Shown here: in pieces, positions 9,019 through 17,991 of the stretch
Layout: the number at the start of each line of letters is the position of its first letter
Position numbering within the stretch: the stretch's first letter is position 1
Origin: CAZIKF01 sp964539825
Lineage (GTDB): Bacteria > Muiribacteriota > UBA6191
Assembly: GCA_964539825.1 (NCBI GenBank)
Contig: CAZIKF010000031.1
Span: forward strand, 1-59,571
Direction of reading: 5' to 3'
DNA length: 59,571 nt
The notes under the pieces: generated by a model
The model's input: the letters and a program-made list of their open reading frames with translations, nothing else
Told to the model about the DNA's origin: nothing
The model's database searches: none
Position numbers and translations under genes: made by a program

Positions 9019-10152
9019 ATGGATAATATCTATTTTGATTACAATGCGACTCACCCTGTTCTACCCCAGGTCCGAGATTATTTGATTGAATGCCTGTCAG
9101 AGTATGGGAATCCATCTTCGGTACATTCCCTGGGACGGGCCGCTAGAGATCTTATTGAAGAAACGAGAGAGGTGATAGCCAAGCACCTTGGTGTTAGCCA
9201 CAAGGAGATATTTTTTACTTCGGGGGGAAGTGAGGCAAATCATCTAACCTTGAGAGGCCTGGCCAGTTCCCTGCGCAGAAAAAGATGCGATTTTCAGATT
9301 TTATTCACTGGTATTGAGCATTCCAGTTTGTTGGGCGCTGTCAAACAAGCGAGTGTTGAGGGCGCGATGATTCAGAAAGTACCCGTGGACGCTCACGGTG
9401 TTGTAGAAATGAATCACCTGTGTGATTTTCTCAAGGAATCCAAGGTCTTGACCCTTATGGCCGCCAATAATGAAACCGGTGTAAAGATGCCTATTCACGA
9501 AGTGAGTAAAAAGTGCAGGGAAGCAGGGGTCATCTTCCATTCTGATTGTGTACAGCAATTTGGCAAGGCTCCTCTGGACCTGACCGGCGTGGATTTAGCT
9601 ACCTTTAGCGGGCATAAAATCGGTGCATCCAAAGGCATTGGCTTTCTTTATAAATCGAGTCTGGTGGAGATAGATTCCCTCAATCCAGGAGGATCCCAGG
9701 AAAGGGAATTAAGACCAGGTACGGAAAATGTCTGGGGAATCCTTTCTTTAAAGGCTGCAGTTGAGGCTCTTTCCAAGGAAAGTGAACTTGAGAGAATTGA
9801 GTCTATGAGAGATCATTTTGAGAGTAGAGTGAAGGAAGAAATACAAGATGTACGGATTAATTCGCTCGGCACTGAAAGAATGGGAAATACGAGTAGTATC
9901 ACATTCTTCAAGTGCCAGGGAGAGAGCTTACTCTTCTCTTTAGACCTGGAAGGGATGTGTGTGTCCATGGGGTCAGCTTGCGCCAGCGGCTCGGTGAAAC
10001 CTTCCCATGTTTTAGTGGAAATGGGAATGGATGAAAAGGAAGCTCGTTCTTCCATGCGATTTAGCTTTGGAAGATTCAATGACATGGAGCAAATTGACCA
10101 GCTCGTGGAAAAACTCAAAATTTGTTGTTCCAGGCAAAGGAAAAGTGACTGA
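9019..10152 (+). CDS. iscS: Cysteine desulfurase (IscS/NifS type)
   Basis: This PLP enzyme takes sulfur from cysteine and holds it as a persulfide for thiolation of tRNA and Fe-S assembly. The N-terminal YFDYNATHPV, the TSGGSEANHL substrate region, NNETGV and the PLP lysine K200 in SGHKIG are all present. The catalytic cysteine C321 lies in GSACASGS, typical of the group I (NifS/IscS) rather than the SufS subgroup. Length (377) fits the family. The stop codon overlaps the start of mnmA (TGATG), so the sulfur donor and the thiolase that uses the sulfur are translationally coupled. No iscU or iscA is next to it, which favours a tRNA-thiolation role; a general Fe-S role cannot be excluded. Confidence 0.93.
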   Translation: MDNIYFDYNATHPVLPQVRDYLIECLSEYGNPSSVHSLGRAARDLIEETREVIAKHLGVSHKEIFFTSGGSEANHLTLRGLASSLRRKRCDFQILFTGIEHSSLLGAVKQASVEGAMIQKVPVDAHGVVEMNHLCDFLKESKVLTLMAANNETGVKMPIHEVSKKCREAGVIFHSDCVQQFGKAPLDLTGVDLATFSGHKIGASKGIGFLYKSSLVEIDSLNPGGSQERELRPGTENVWGILSLKAAVEALSKESELERIESMRDHFESRVKEEIQDVRINSLGTERMGNTSSITFFKCQGESLLFSLDLEGMCVSMGSACASGSVKPSHVLVEMGMDEKEARSSMRFSFGRFNDMEQIDQLVEKLKICCSRQRKSD

Positions 10153-11237
10153 TGGGGGATGAACCCCAAGAGAAGACGGTGCTTTGTGCCATGAGCGGGG
10201 GTGTAGATTCCTCAGTAACAGCCTATTTACTAGTCCAGGCTGGCTATCGAGTTATCGGCATCACTATGAAAACCTGGGCCAGAGACCAAAAATCTGCCCA
10301 GAAGTCTTGTTGCGGCATTGACGATGTCGAAGATGCTCGGAGGGTCGCTGGAATGCTATCCATTCCTTATATCGCATTGGATATGGAGCAAGTATTCAGA
10401 GAAACTGTGATTCACAATTTTCGTCAAGAATATCGGGCGGGAAGAACACCTAATCCCTGCATTGTATGTAACTATAAGCTCAAGTTTGGCTACCTCATGG
10501 ATAAAGCCGATGAGCTGGGTGCCGACTATGTCGCGACCGGCCATTATGCCAGGGTAGAACTCAGAGAGGGAAGGTATTGTATACGAAGGGGCTTGGACCC
10601 AGACAAAGACCAGTCCTATGTCCTTTATAATCTCACCCAGAAGCAGTTGGCGCGTACCCTGCTTCCACTGGCTGAATTCAAGAAAAATAAAATTAGAGAG
10701 ATTGCCGCCCGCGAGGGTTTTGAACGGGTAGCCTGGAAGCCGGATTCCCAGGAAATCTGCTTTGTACCGGATGATTATAGAAACTTTCTGAAGAAGGTAG
10801 ATGGTGACAATATGCAGCAGGGAAGCCTTGTAGATCGGACGGGTAAGGAATTAGCCACCCATGACGGTGTACAAATGTTTACCATTGGTCAACGCAAGGG
10901 ATTGGGAGTGTCGCTGCCCTATAAAGCCTACGTAACGGACATCGATTCTGAATCACGAACCGTAAAAATAGGGATGCGCGAAGATCTCCAGCGCAAGGAA
11001 ATGATTGTGCAGCGTGTGAACTGGGTAAGCCGAGATCCCGGGACACGGGAATTTCCCTGTTATGTAAAAATCCGCTATCAGCATGATCCTGTAGAAGCCA
11101 CAGTTTTTCCCTGTGATGAGGATTCAGTACGTGTGATCTTTGGAGAAGCTCAGGAGGCAGTAGCCCCGGGACAGTCTGCCGTGTTTTATGACGGGGATCA
11201 TGTTCTGGGAGGCGGAGTCATTGAACGGTGCTGTTGA
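10152..11237 (+). CDS. mnmA: tRNA-specific 2-thiouridylase MnmA
   Basis: MnmA adenylates U34 of tRNAs for Lys, Glu and Gln and inserts sulfur to give 2-thiouridine. The PP-loop SGGVDSS is at residues 15-21. The two catalytic cysteines are C103 in NPCIVCN and C203 in SQEICF, and the ATGHYAR and DQSYVLYNL motifs are present. The 361-residue length is standard. It overlaps the upstream cysteine desulfurase by 1 base and the downstream Hint-like gene by 10 bases. All active-site features are intact, so it should be functional. Confidence 0.97.
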   Translation: MGDEPQEKTVLCAMSGGVDSSVTAYLLVQAGYRVIGITMKTWARDQKSAQKSCCGIDDVEDARRVAGMLSIPYIALDMEQVFRETVIHNFRQEYRAGRTPNPCIVCNYKLKFGYLMDKADELGADYVATGHYARVELREGRYCIRRGLDPDKDQSYVLYNLTQKQLARTLLPLAEFKKNKIREIAAREGFERVAWKPDSQEICFVPDDYRNFLKKVDGDNMQQGSLVDRTGKELATHDGVQMFTIGQRKGLGVSLPYKAYVTDIDSESRTVKIGMREDLQRKEMIVQRVNWVSRDPGTREFPCYVKIRYQHDPVEATVFPCDEDSVRVIFGEAQEAVAPGQSAVFYDGDHVLGGGVIERCC

Positions 11238-12313
11238 CCGGACAAGGAGTCCTCACTTCCAGAGGAACCCAGGATTTTGGTGCCCTAAAATCCGGTGAAG
11301 AGATCATTCACCTGAGCCATGGCGGTAGTCTTGATGCCGCTAAAATTCAAGATCTGGTACTATCCCGACAAGAGTTTGCCCCCCTTGGATTTGAATTTTC
11401 AAAAGGGGTAAACACGGTATGTCACCCCGATCTGCCTCTCCTTTGCTCAATGCCATTTGGTTCCATGACTCACTTGTTATTGTTAGTGGACTGTGAACAC
11501 CGAGGATATGGAGTAGCTCAGTTTGAAAGACTTCCCATATCTTTAGAGGAAACGCCGCTACATTTCATCCATAAGCCCGGAACTCCCTGGGTCTGGCAAA
11601 AACTTTGGGTTCTTGATAGCTTTCCCAACGAAGAATCCCGAATTCTACAGGCTCATCAGCTATCTCTATCCTGTAAAATTCCGATTCTCAGCTCCCCGGA
11701 ATTAGATGATGGCGTTCTCTCCCGACAATCGTTGGAACAACTCCTGGAGATACAGGATGCGACAGGTGTTCGAAGAACCGTAGAGCGGCTTTTTAATCTA
11801 ACTTTGAAGGAGCCGGAGCTTCTTACAGTGACCGGAACCCCTGGAAACATTGATCATCTACTAGGGATGATTGTTGGAAATATCCAGGGACTGGATGGAA
11901 TCCCTGAGTTTGAGCTGCAGATTGTTTCACCGTCCCATTCACATTCCACGGAATCTCATTGGCGAAAAATAGGAATGCACCTGTTGAGCCATCGAGATGG
12001 ATTTGAATCCTATGCGATGGCCCGGGATTATCTTGCGTCCATCATCCCCGGGATTCCAATTCTTTGCCTACTGAGGTTTCAATTTTCATCGAGACTGTAT
12101 CGAGTTCAAAAAGCATCACACCTGATTCCAGGGGTGAAGGTGTTAGGAATTGAGAATTCCAAGTTGGTAGAGCGGACTTTGCTAAAGAAAGTTTCTCTCC
12201 CGAGTAATGAACAGACCTGTATGGAAATCGAGACCGGAGAGCCTTCTTGGTTCTTCGCTGATCGTCTCGCAGTTGCCAGCAAAGAGTGGGGGCAGTATTT
12301 TAATGAAGGGTAG
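11228..12313 (+). CDS. Uncharacterised protein, possible degenerate Hint/intein-like fold
   Basis: A 361-residue protein starting with GTG (11228) inside the last codons of mnmA (10-base overlap). No standard enzyme family was recognised. The first 30 residues (LTGQGVLTSRG, then LKSGEEIIHL) follow the pattern of intein/Hint block A but without the nucleophilic Cys. VNTVCHPDLPLL near residue 61 resembles the block B histidine region. METGEP-like text near the C-terminus followed by WFFADRLAV resembles block F, but the terminal His-Asn is missing. A central LLGMIVGNIQGLDG (about 213-226) recalls a LAGLIDADG helix with Asp replaced by Asn. If this reading is right it is a free-standing, splicing-dead relic; the assignment is by motif resemblance only. 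The CDS itself is well supported by coupling to mnmA and by its length. Confidence 0.75.
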   Translation: MLLTGQGVLTSRGTQDFGALKSGEEIIHLSHGGSLDAAKIQDLVLSRQEFAPLGFEFSKGVNTVCHPDLPLLCSMPFGSMTHLLLLVDCEHRGYGVAQFERLPISLEETPLHFIHKPGTPWVWQKLWVLDSFPNEESRILQAHQLSLSCKIPILSSPELDDGVLSRQSLEQLLEIQDATGVRRTVERLFNLTLKEPELLTVTGTPGNIDHLLGMIVGNIQGLDGIPEFELQIVSPSHSHSTESHWRKIGMHLLSHRDGFESYAMARDYLASIIPGIPILCLLRFQFSSRLYRVQKASHLIPGVKVLGIENSKLVERTLLKKVSLPSNEQTCMEIETGEPSWFFADRLAVASKEWGQYFNEG

Positions 12314-12378
12314 CTGGTGGTAAATCCTTCTTCCATCGAGTCCTATTCTCTACTTAAAAAGGGAGAACGGAGTAATAA

Positions 12379-13251
12379 ATGAGCAAAAAGAAAGTAAAAA
12401 CAGGAGTGTTTCCTGCAGCAGGATTGGGGACTAGATTTCTTCCGGCTACCAAAGCCCAGCCAAAGGAGATGCTCCCCCTCGTAGACAAGCCCATGATTCA
12501 ATATGTGCTCGAAGAGGCGCGTGATTCAGGTATCGAGCACGCAATTATAATCACCGGTCGAGGAAAATATGCCATTGAAGATCATTTTGACCTTTCCTAT
12601 GAACTGGAACGAAACCTGGAAGAAAAGGGGAAAGTAGAGCTTCTTGAAACGGTGCGGTCTATCTCAAGACTCCTGACTATCTCCTATGTCAGACAGAGGC
12701 AGGCACTTGGATTGGGTCATGCCATTCTCTGTGCCAAACACCTGGTAGGAAATGAACCCTTCGCTGTTTTTCTGGGTGATGATATGGTGGATTCCGAAAT
12801 TCCATGTATGCGGCAACTCATGTCAGTTTATGAAAAGACCGGTTCTTCAACGGTAGCCCTCCAAAGAGTTCCAGGGGCGGATATTTCGGCCTATGGAGTC
12901 ATTTCTGGGACCTGTATTTCAGAGCGAGTCCATCAGGTAAATGATCTTGTGGAAAAGCCGGCCCCCGAAGAAGCCCCGTCCGATCTCGCCATTATCGGCA
13001 GATACATTCTCAACCCGGAGATTTTTGAGATCCTGGAAAATACAGGACGGGGGGCTGGAGGCGAGATACAACTTACCGACGCCTTAAAGACCTTACTGAA
13101 ATCCCAGGAAATCTACGGACTTGAATTTGAAGGAACCCGTTATGACACAGGCAATAAACTGGGATTTCTAAGGGCCACCGTAGAATTCGCCCTGAAAAGA
13201 TCAGACCTGGGAGAAGAATTCAGAAGATATTTGAAGACCTTAGAACTTTAG
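12379..13251 (+). CDS. galU: UTP--glucose-1-phosphate uridylyltransferase
   Basis: Makes UDP-glucose for cell-envelope polysaccharide and glycolipid synthesis. The nucleotidyltransferase signature FPAAGLGTRFLPATKAQPKEM is at residues 11-31, followed by PLVDKPMIQYVLEEA. The metal/sugar region FLGDDMVDSE and the later VEKPAPEEAPS, GRYILNPEIFEIL and GEIQLTDAL motifs are all in order. Length 290 is typical of bacterial GalU. It starts 65 bp after the Hint-like gene with a GGAG-type site and converges with folD, 6 bp between stops. Confidence 0.96.
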   Translation: MSKKKVKTGVFPAAGLGTRFLPATKAQPKEMLPLVDKPMIQYVLEEARDSGIEHAIIITGRGKYAIEDHFDLSYELERNLEEKGKVELLETVRSISRLLTISYVRQRQALGLGHAILCAKHLVGNEPFAVFLGDDMVDSEIPCMRQLMSVYEKTGSSTVALQRVPGADISAYGVISGTCISERVHQVNDLVEKPAPEEAPSDLAIIGRYILNPEIFEILENTGRGAGGEIQLTDALKTLLKSQEIYGLEFEGTRYDTGNKLGFLRATVEFALKRSDLGEEFRRYLKTLEL

Positions 13252-13257
13252 CAACTC

Positions 13258-14160
13258 CTAACGATAGCTTCCCTCTCCAGTAGCTGGGAAGGTTTCCCAT
13301 TTACCCAGGATTCCCTCTATTTTTTCCACATTCTGATAGGCCTTCAGGGTATTTTGCATGAGCATGGCGATGGTCATCGGGCCTACCCCCCCGGGAACCG
13401 GCGTAATCGCCTTACATAATGCGGAGCGGGAAAGGTCCTTAAAATCCATGTCCCCACAAAGAGAGCCGTCCTCCATGCGATTGATACCCACATCGATCAG
13501 GACGCATTCACGGCCCAGGTGACTTGAGTTTATCAGTTTGGGTGACCCTGCCGCAGTCACCAGAATATCGGCGTGCTTCGTGTGTTCAACCAGGTCTCTC
13601 GTATCGGTATGACAGACCGATACGGTTGCTTGCTCAAGGAAAAATAGTTCCGCTAGCGGCCTGCCTACCACGTTGGACTTTCCGATGATGGTTACGTTTT
13701 GTCCCTTGATAGGAATCTCGTAGTTGCGCAGGAGACGAATAACACCAAGGGGAGTGCAGGGGGACATGGTACGCATTCCCAGGACAAGATGACCAACATT
13801 AACCGGATGAAATCCGTCAACATCTTTTAGAGGGTCGATTTGTTTTAGGTGCTCAACGGCTTTGAGGTGAGATGGTAAGGGCAATTGAAGCAGGATGGCA
13901 TGAATGTCTTCGCGGCCATTTAGTTCAGCAATATGCTCGCTGAGTGTAGAGGAATTTACACTTGATTTTAGAATGATCTCTTCAGAAAGAAATCCAAGTT
14001 GTCGGGCTACCTTTTGCTTGTTGCGCACATAGATATGGGAAGCCGGATCATCGCCGCAGAGGATGACTGCCAGTCCCGGACGTTTACGCAGGTCTTTAGA
14101 TACCCTTAAAAGCTCTGTGCGGATTCTACCAGCCAGTGCCTTGCCATCAATCAGGAACAT
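13258..14160 (-). CDS. folD: Bifunctional methylenetetrahydrofolate dehydrogenase/cyclohydrolase
   Basis: FolD interconverts 5,10-methylene-, methenyl- and 10-formyl-tetrahydrofolate for one-carbon metabolism in the cytosol. The catalytic YVRNK (Tyr44, Lys48), the DVDGFHP loop, the cofactor-site IGKSNVVGRP and the C-terminal TPVPGGVGPMT signature are all present. Length 300 is slightly above the usual 280-295. It is transcribed from the minus strand, divergently from the helicase gene, and converges with galU. Confidence 0.97.
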   Translation of the reverse strand: MFLIDGKALAGRIRTELLRVSKDLRKRPGLAVILCGDDPASHIYVRNKQKVARQLGFLSEEIILKSSVNSSTLSEHIAELNGREDIHAILLQLPLPSHLKAVEHLKQIDPLKDVDGFHPVNVGHLVLGMRTMSPCTPLGVIRLLRNYEIPIKGQNVTIIGKSNVVGRPLAELFFLEQATVSVCHTDTRDLVEHTKHADILVTAAGSPKLINSSHLGRECVLIDVGINRMEDGSLCGDMDFKDLSRSALCKAITPVPGGVGPMTIAMLMQNTLKAYQNVEKIEGILGKWETFPATGEGSYR

Positions 14161-14253
14161 GAAGGACTCCCCTTTGCCGAGTTACTTTCTCGGACTGGAT
14201 GCCGACAATATCATATTTGGGGAATCTTGAGAATGCCCAGGAACGAGCAAAAC

Positions 14254-14282
14254 TTGGGCTATGGGGGAAAGTTTTGTATCCT
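14254..14282 (+). promoter_or_regulatory. Possible promoter for the helicase gene
   Basis: TTGGGC (14254-14259), a 17-nt spacer and TATCCT (14277-14282) lie 42 bp before the helicase ATG in the folD/helicase divergent gap. The hexamers are only moderate matches. Confidence 0.35.
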
Positions 14283-14324
14283 TCCTCCTTGAGAGTCGGG
14301 AGTCAGGAATGACTGATATAGATT

Positions 14325-16283
14325 ATGGAAACTGAGTTAGAGCCTGAATCTTCGGCAGAACTTGAGAAGTCACTGATTCTTAAGGGACTGAATCCTTCTC
14401 AGGTTTCAGCGGTCACCCATGGAGATGGACCCGCTTTGATTCTCGCCGGTGCGGGTTCAGGGAAGACTCGCGTAATTACTCATCGTATTGCCTATCTTAT
14501 TCGAGAGCAGGAAGTTTCTCCGGCGAATATCCTGGCTGTGACCTTCACCAATAAAGCCGCTCGGGAAATGAAAGAGCGTGTCTTTGAAATCTTGAAGGGT
14601 GAAGCCAGGGGTATATGGGTTACCACTTTCCATTCAATGGGCGCCAAGATATTGAGAAGGCATGCTCAAAAAATTGGATTTAATGAAAACTACTCTATCT
14701 ATGGAACCTCAGCCCAGAAGAGTCTGGTTAAACGAATTATTAGTGAGCTAAATCTTGATTCAAAGAGATTTACCCCGGTCTATGTTCTCGACCAGATATC
14801 GAAGTGGAAAGGCGACTGGAAAGGGCCTGAGACCCTGGACTCCAGGTCTGAAGATGCTCGAATCATACAGGTTTACGAAAAATATCAGGAATCTTTGCAA
14901 AAGAGCAACGCAATGGATTTTGATGATTTGCTATTCCTGCTGGTACGTCTTTTTACCCAGAATATCTCTGTCTTGGAAGATTTCCAGGAGCAGTTTCATC
15001 ACATGATGGTTGATGAGTTTCAGGATACAAATGCAATCCAGTATCATCTCATCAGGACCCTCTCTGAGAAACACAGCAATGTCTGCGTGGTAGGCGATGA
15101 AGATCAGGCGATTTATTCATGGAGAGGGGCCAGGATTCAATATATTCTGGACTTTGATAAGCACTTCGCACAACCCAATCAGCCCGTTCGACGATTTGAA
15201 CTCAACACCAATTACAGGTGTCCAAGACCCTGCCTCGAGGCGGCCAACCAGTTAATACGCAATAACCAGCAGCGAACGCAAGATAAAGCTAGATTGGTTT
15301 CTGCCAAGGGAGGTGAGGGGTATATTCCCTATTCTTTGTCCGATCATTACCTGGATGAAGCCCGGCAGGTTTTGAAGGAAATCGAGAGGCTGCGTTCCGA
15401 GGGGCAGGGTTATGGGTCGATGACGCTGCTTTATCGAACCCATGCCCAATCGAGGGTTTTTGAACAAGAACTGATTCGAGAGGGGGTGCCTTACAGAATT
15501 TACGGAAGTGCCTTGTTCTTTGAACGAAAGGAAATTCTTGATTGTTTGGCTTATCTCGCTATTCTTCATAACCCCTTTGATAGCGAATCTTTTCTACGAA
15601 TTCTAAACGTACCGGCCCGAGGGTTAGGAAAGCGCTCGGTGGAAAAACTTCTCAATTTTGCCGCTAACCACTCCATTCCACCGCTCCTGGCTCTTGAGGC
15701 GGTAGATACTGTGGGCAATGCCGTACGGGAGAGATTTCTAGCATTCTATAACTTTTTTGTTTCTTTGAAGGAAGAATTGGATAAGGGCGCTAAGATTCAC
15801 GTCCTGCTCTCCAAAATCATAGAGGAAACCGGTTATATGCAACACCTTAAAGACCGGGATGAAGAGGATCGTTGCGCCAACGTAGAAGAGCTGTTGAGTA
15901 TGGTCGTCGAATATGAGGAGGAAGAAGACCAGGCTACCCTGGAGGGATTTCTAGAGAAAACCTCATTACTGAGTCCCATTGATGACTTTGAGAAGGACCT
16001 CGGTACGGTAACCCTGATGACCCTGCACAATGCCAAGGGCCTGGAATTTGACCATGTCTTTATGGTTGGCATGGAAGAGGGACTGTTTCCTCATAAAAAC
16101 TCACAGGAAGACGCTGAGCGGTTGGAAGAAGAAAGGCGTCTGTGTTACGTGGGCATCACTCGTACTATGAAGGAATTATTCTTTTCAGGTGCCAGAATGC
16201 GATTGATCCATGGGGAAACTCATTATCAGATTCCCTCACGCTTTCTCAGAGAAATTGGAGACACTTTTCTGGTCAGGGTGTAA
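14325..16283 (+). CDS. pcrA: ATP-dependent DNA helicase, PcrA/UvrD/Rep family
   Basis: A superfamily 1A 3'-5' helicase for DNA repair and replication-fork restart. The Q-motif-like GLNPSQVSAV precedes Walker A AGAGSGKT (residues 41-48); motif Ia VTFTNKAAREMKER, motif II VDEFQD (229-234), motif III GDEDQAIYSWRGA, motif V TLMTLHNAKGLEFDHVF and motif VI ERRLCYVGITRTMKELF follow in order. At 652 residues it is shorter than PcrA/UvrD (about 720) because it ends soon after SRFLREI, lacking the C-terminal extension that contacts RNA polymerase in PcrA and UvrD. It is therefore Rep-like in length but not assignable to Rep versus PcrA. Its last 11 bp overlap the end of the opposing membrane-protein gene. 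Confidence 0.94.
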   Translation: METELEPESSAELEKSLILKGLNPSQVSAVTHGDGPALILAGAGSGKTRVITHRIAYLIREQEVSPANILAVTFTNKAAREMKERVFEILKGEARGIWVTTFHSMGAKILRRHAQKIGFNENYSIYGTSAQKSLVKRIISELNLDSKRFTPVYVLDQISKWKGDWKGPETLDSRSEDARIIQVYEKYQESLQKSNAMDFDDLLFLLVRLFTQNISVLEDFQEQFHHMMVDEFQDTNAIQYHLIRTLSEKHSNVCVVGDEDQAIYSWRGARIQYILDFDKHFAQPNQPVRRFELNTNYRCPRPCLEAANQLIRNNQQRTQDKARLVSAKGGEGYIPYSLSDHYLDEARQVLKEIERLRSEGQGYGSMTLLYRTHAQSRVFEQELIREGVPYRIYGSALFFERKEILDCLAYLAILHNPFDSESFLRILNVPARGLGKRSVEKLLNFAANHSIPPLLALEAVDTVGNAVRERFLAFYNFFVSLKEELDKGAKIHVLLSKIIEETGYMQHLKDRDEEDRCANVEELLSMVVEYEEEEDQATLEGFLEKTSLLSPIDDFEKDLGTVTLMTLHNAKGLEFDHVFMVGMEEGLFPHKNSQEDAERLEEERRLCYVGITRTMKELFFSGARMRLIHGETHYQIPSRFLREIGDTFLVRV

Positions 16284-17760
16284 TCGGCTTGCAGTTTCCG
16301 CAATTTTGCTTCCACGGATTCTTTCGATCAGAGAGGACCATAGAACCAATCTTCTTCTCTTGTAATCTCACACTTTCCAGCAACCAGTAAGGATCTCTAC
16401 GCTGAGAGTCCTCATAGATTTCTTTAGCCAGGTTGATGAGTTCGGCATAGTTGAATGGGGGGTGTCCATGATAGTTGTTTTCCACCTCGCTCAAGGCTTT
16501 AAAGAGTAGTGGTTTTTGTCTCGAATCAGCCGCAACGGCCCCCCTTGCAGAAGCTACCGCCGCATGAAAGTCTCCGGATTCAAGCGAAAAAAGGGTGAGG
16601 AGTTCCTTGTATTCGGAAGAATCTATATGGACTTTCTGAAAACGATAAAGCAGTGATCTGGCCACGGGAAGTTCCTGGTTTTCAATCAATTGACGAATGG
16701 CGGAAGCCTGGGCTTCTTTGGAAAATAAGGGGTGCAAGGGAACAAGAGTTTGAATTTCCACTTCCAATCGGTTTTTTTGAAATCGAGAAAAGTACCAGTA
16801 AAGCGGCGGAGAAAAGTTATTCTTACATTTGCTCAAGATCCAGGACTGAGAGGATTTAACCAAATCTGGCTGATTAACGAAATCCATATAGCCAAGAACC
16901 TGGGATTGCAGGGCGAACGCAGCGTTTGAGTCCTGGTTTTCCTGTATTTTTTCGATGGTATTGAGTATGGCTAGCCGCCAGTCGTTTAGATCTCGAAATC
17001 CAGTGATCCAGTAGGTATCCTGGAATTTATAGAGATAGAAAACCGGAAACACCTTTCTCCATCTCTTATAAAGATATTTCCAGGAGTGGGAAAACCCAAT
17101 CTGGGATCCAGCATCTTGCAGGGGAGAATCTGCAAGGGGAATCAGGACCCGTTTAGGGCCGCTTTGGCCCAGGAGCTTTTCAAGTTGGATTGGACTTGGA
17201 AAAACAGCGTGGCTCTCCTGGATATCAAAGAGATCAGCAAGTGTCTTTTGAAATGAGGCCTGGACGGTATCTGGCCTTCTGAATTCTTGATTTGGGAGGA
17301 GAAACAGAACCATAAGTGAGATAAGTCCTATGGAGCACCAGAGCCAGGGTTTAGAATTCAAAACTGCCATGGTACAAAGGAACGGTGCCAGGGCATACAG
17401 GAGCGTTGAAGTGGTCTCTGGAATGATTGGAAGTGTGCTCAGAGCAAAAAGAAGCAGACCAAATAATCCCGCTCCTAGCTTAAACCGGGGTGCGCTTCTA
17501 TCTGAGAGTGCGGATGAAACTAACCTGATACAAAGTGCGGCGTATAGGAGGCATATTCCAGCCACAGTAGAGAAATAGAGCGTCAGTATGGCACCGCCAA
17601 GTGCGGGGAGGAAAAGAGAGGGTCGTCGGCAGAGACCAAAGATGAGCAGGCCTGCCGCAAATACTTCAAGGGTCCATTCATAGTAAATACAACGTTCTCC
17701 CAGGAAGGGAATGAATCCAAAGAGAAAAGGAGCAAAAAGGTAGACAGCTTCAGTAAGCAT
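16273..17760 (-). CDS. Polytopic membrane protein with helical C-terminal half
   Basis: A 495-residue protein with no recognised family. Residues 1-160 contain about seven hydrophobic segments (near 5-22, 30-44, 48-65, 66-82, 95-113, 120-134 and 138-157). The remainder is hydrophilic and helix-rich; residues about 340-440 look like TPR-type helical hairpins (alternating Ala/Leu/Tyr pairs such as LIENQELPVARSLLYRF). This suggests an inner-membrane protein with a helical-repeat domain. The gene runs tail-to-tail with the helicase (11-bp overlap). An extended repeat element lies immediately upstream of its start. Confidence 0.75.
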   Translation of the reverse strand: MLTEAVYLFAPFLFGFIPFLGERCIYYEWTLEVFAAGLLIFGLCRRPSLFLPALGGAILTLYFSTVAGICLLYAALCIRLVSSALSDRSAPRFKLGAGLFGLLLFALSTLPIIPETTSTLLYALAPFLCTMAVLNSKPWLWCSIGLISLMVLFLLPNQEFRRPDTVQASFQKTLADLFDIQESHAVFPSPIQLEKLLGQSGPKRVLIPLADSPLQDAGSQIGFSHSWKYLYKRWRKVFPVFYLYKFQDTYWITGFRDLNDWRLAILNTIEKIQENQDSNAAFALQSQVLGYMDFVNQPDLVKSSQSWILSKCKNNFSPPLYWYFSRFQKNRLEVEIQTLVPLHPLFSKEAQASAIRQLIENQELPVARSLLYRFQKVHIDSSEYKELLTLFSLESGDFHAAVASARGAVAADSRQKPLLFKALSEVENNYHGHPPFNYAELINLAKEIYEDSQRRDPYWLLESVRLQEKKIGSMVLSDRKNPWKQNCGNCKPITP

Positions 17761-17770
17761 GATTCTATTA

Positions 17771-17876
17771 TATGCCCAAAAGCATTTGGTTTGTCCGGAA
17801 TTCCGGACAAACCAGGAACCGGTCGATTCCTTTGCTCATGAACCCGCAGACAAGTATAGGGTTTTCATTTCGGCGT
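17771..17876. repeat. Dispersed multi-palindrome element, copy 1
   Basis: Contains a perfect 28-bp palindrome (17787-17814), then a second hairpin AGGAA/TTCCT, then CTCATGAACC. The same order of blocks recurs at 35382-35513 with base changes, and the tail (about 17855-17876) is a diverged form of the tail seen in the other copies. There is no coding capacity. It lies between the membrane-protein gene and the promoter of the next gene, so it is likely a small non-autonomous palindromic repeat. Confidence 0.7.
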
Positions 17877-17914
17877 AGTCCCAACAGGTTCAAAAAAAAG
17901 AATTCACTTTCCCC

Positions 17915-17942
17915 TTGACAGTTTTTCGAATTAGCTTAGAAT
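17915..17942 (+). promoter_or_regulatory. Strong sigma70-type promoter
   Basis: Consensus TTGACA (17915-17920), a 16-nt spacer and TAGAAT (17937-17942) lie 50 bp upstream of the ATG of the DUF4214-like secreted protein. This is the best promoter match in the window. Confidence 0.75.
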
Positions 17943-17991
17943 CGGCCCGTACTTACCAGCATCGGGTGGTACGAAACCCTTGGAGGATGCA

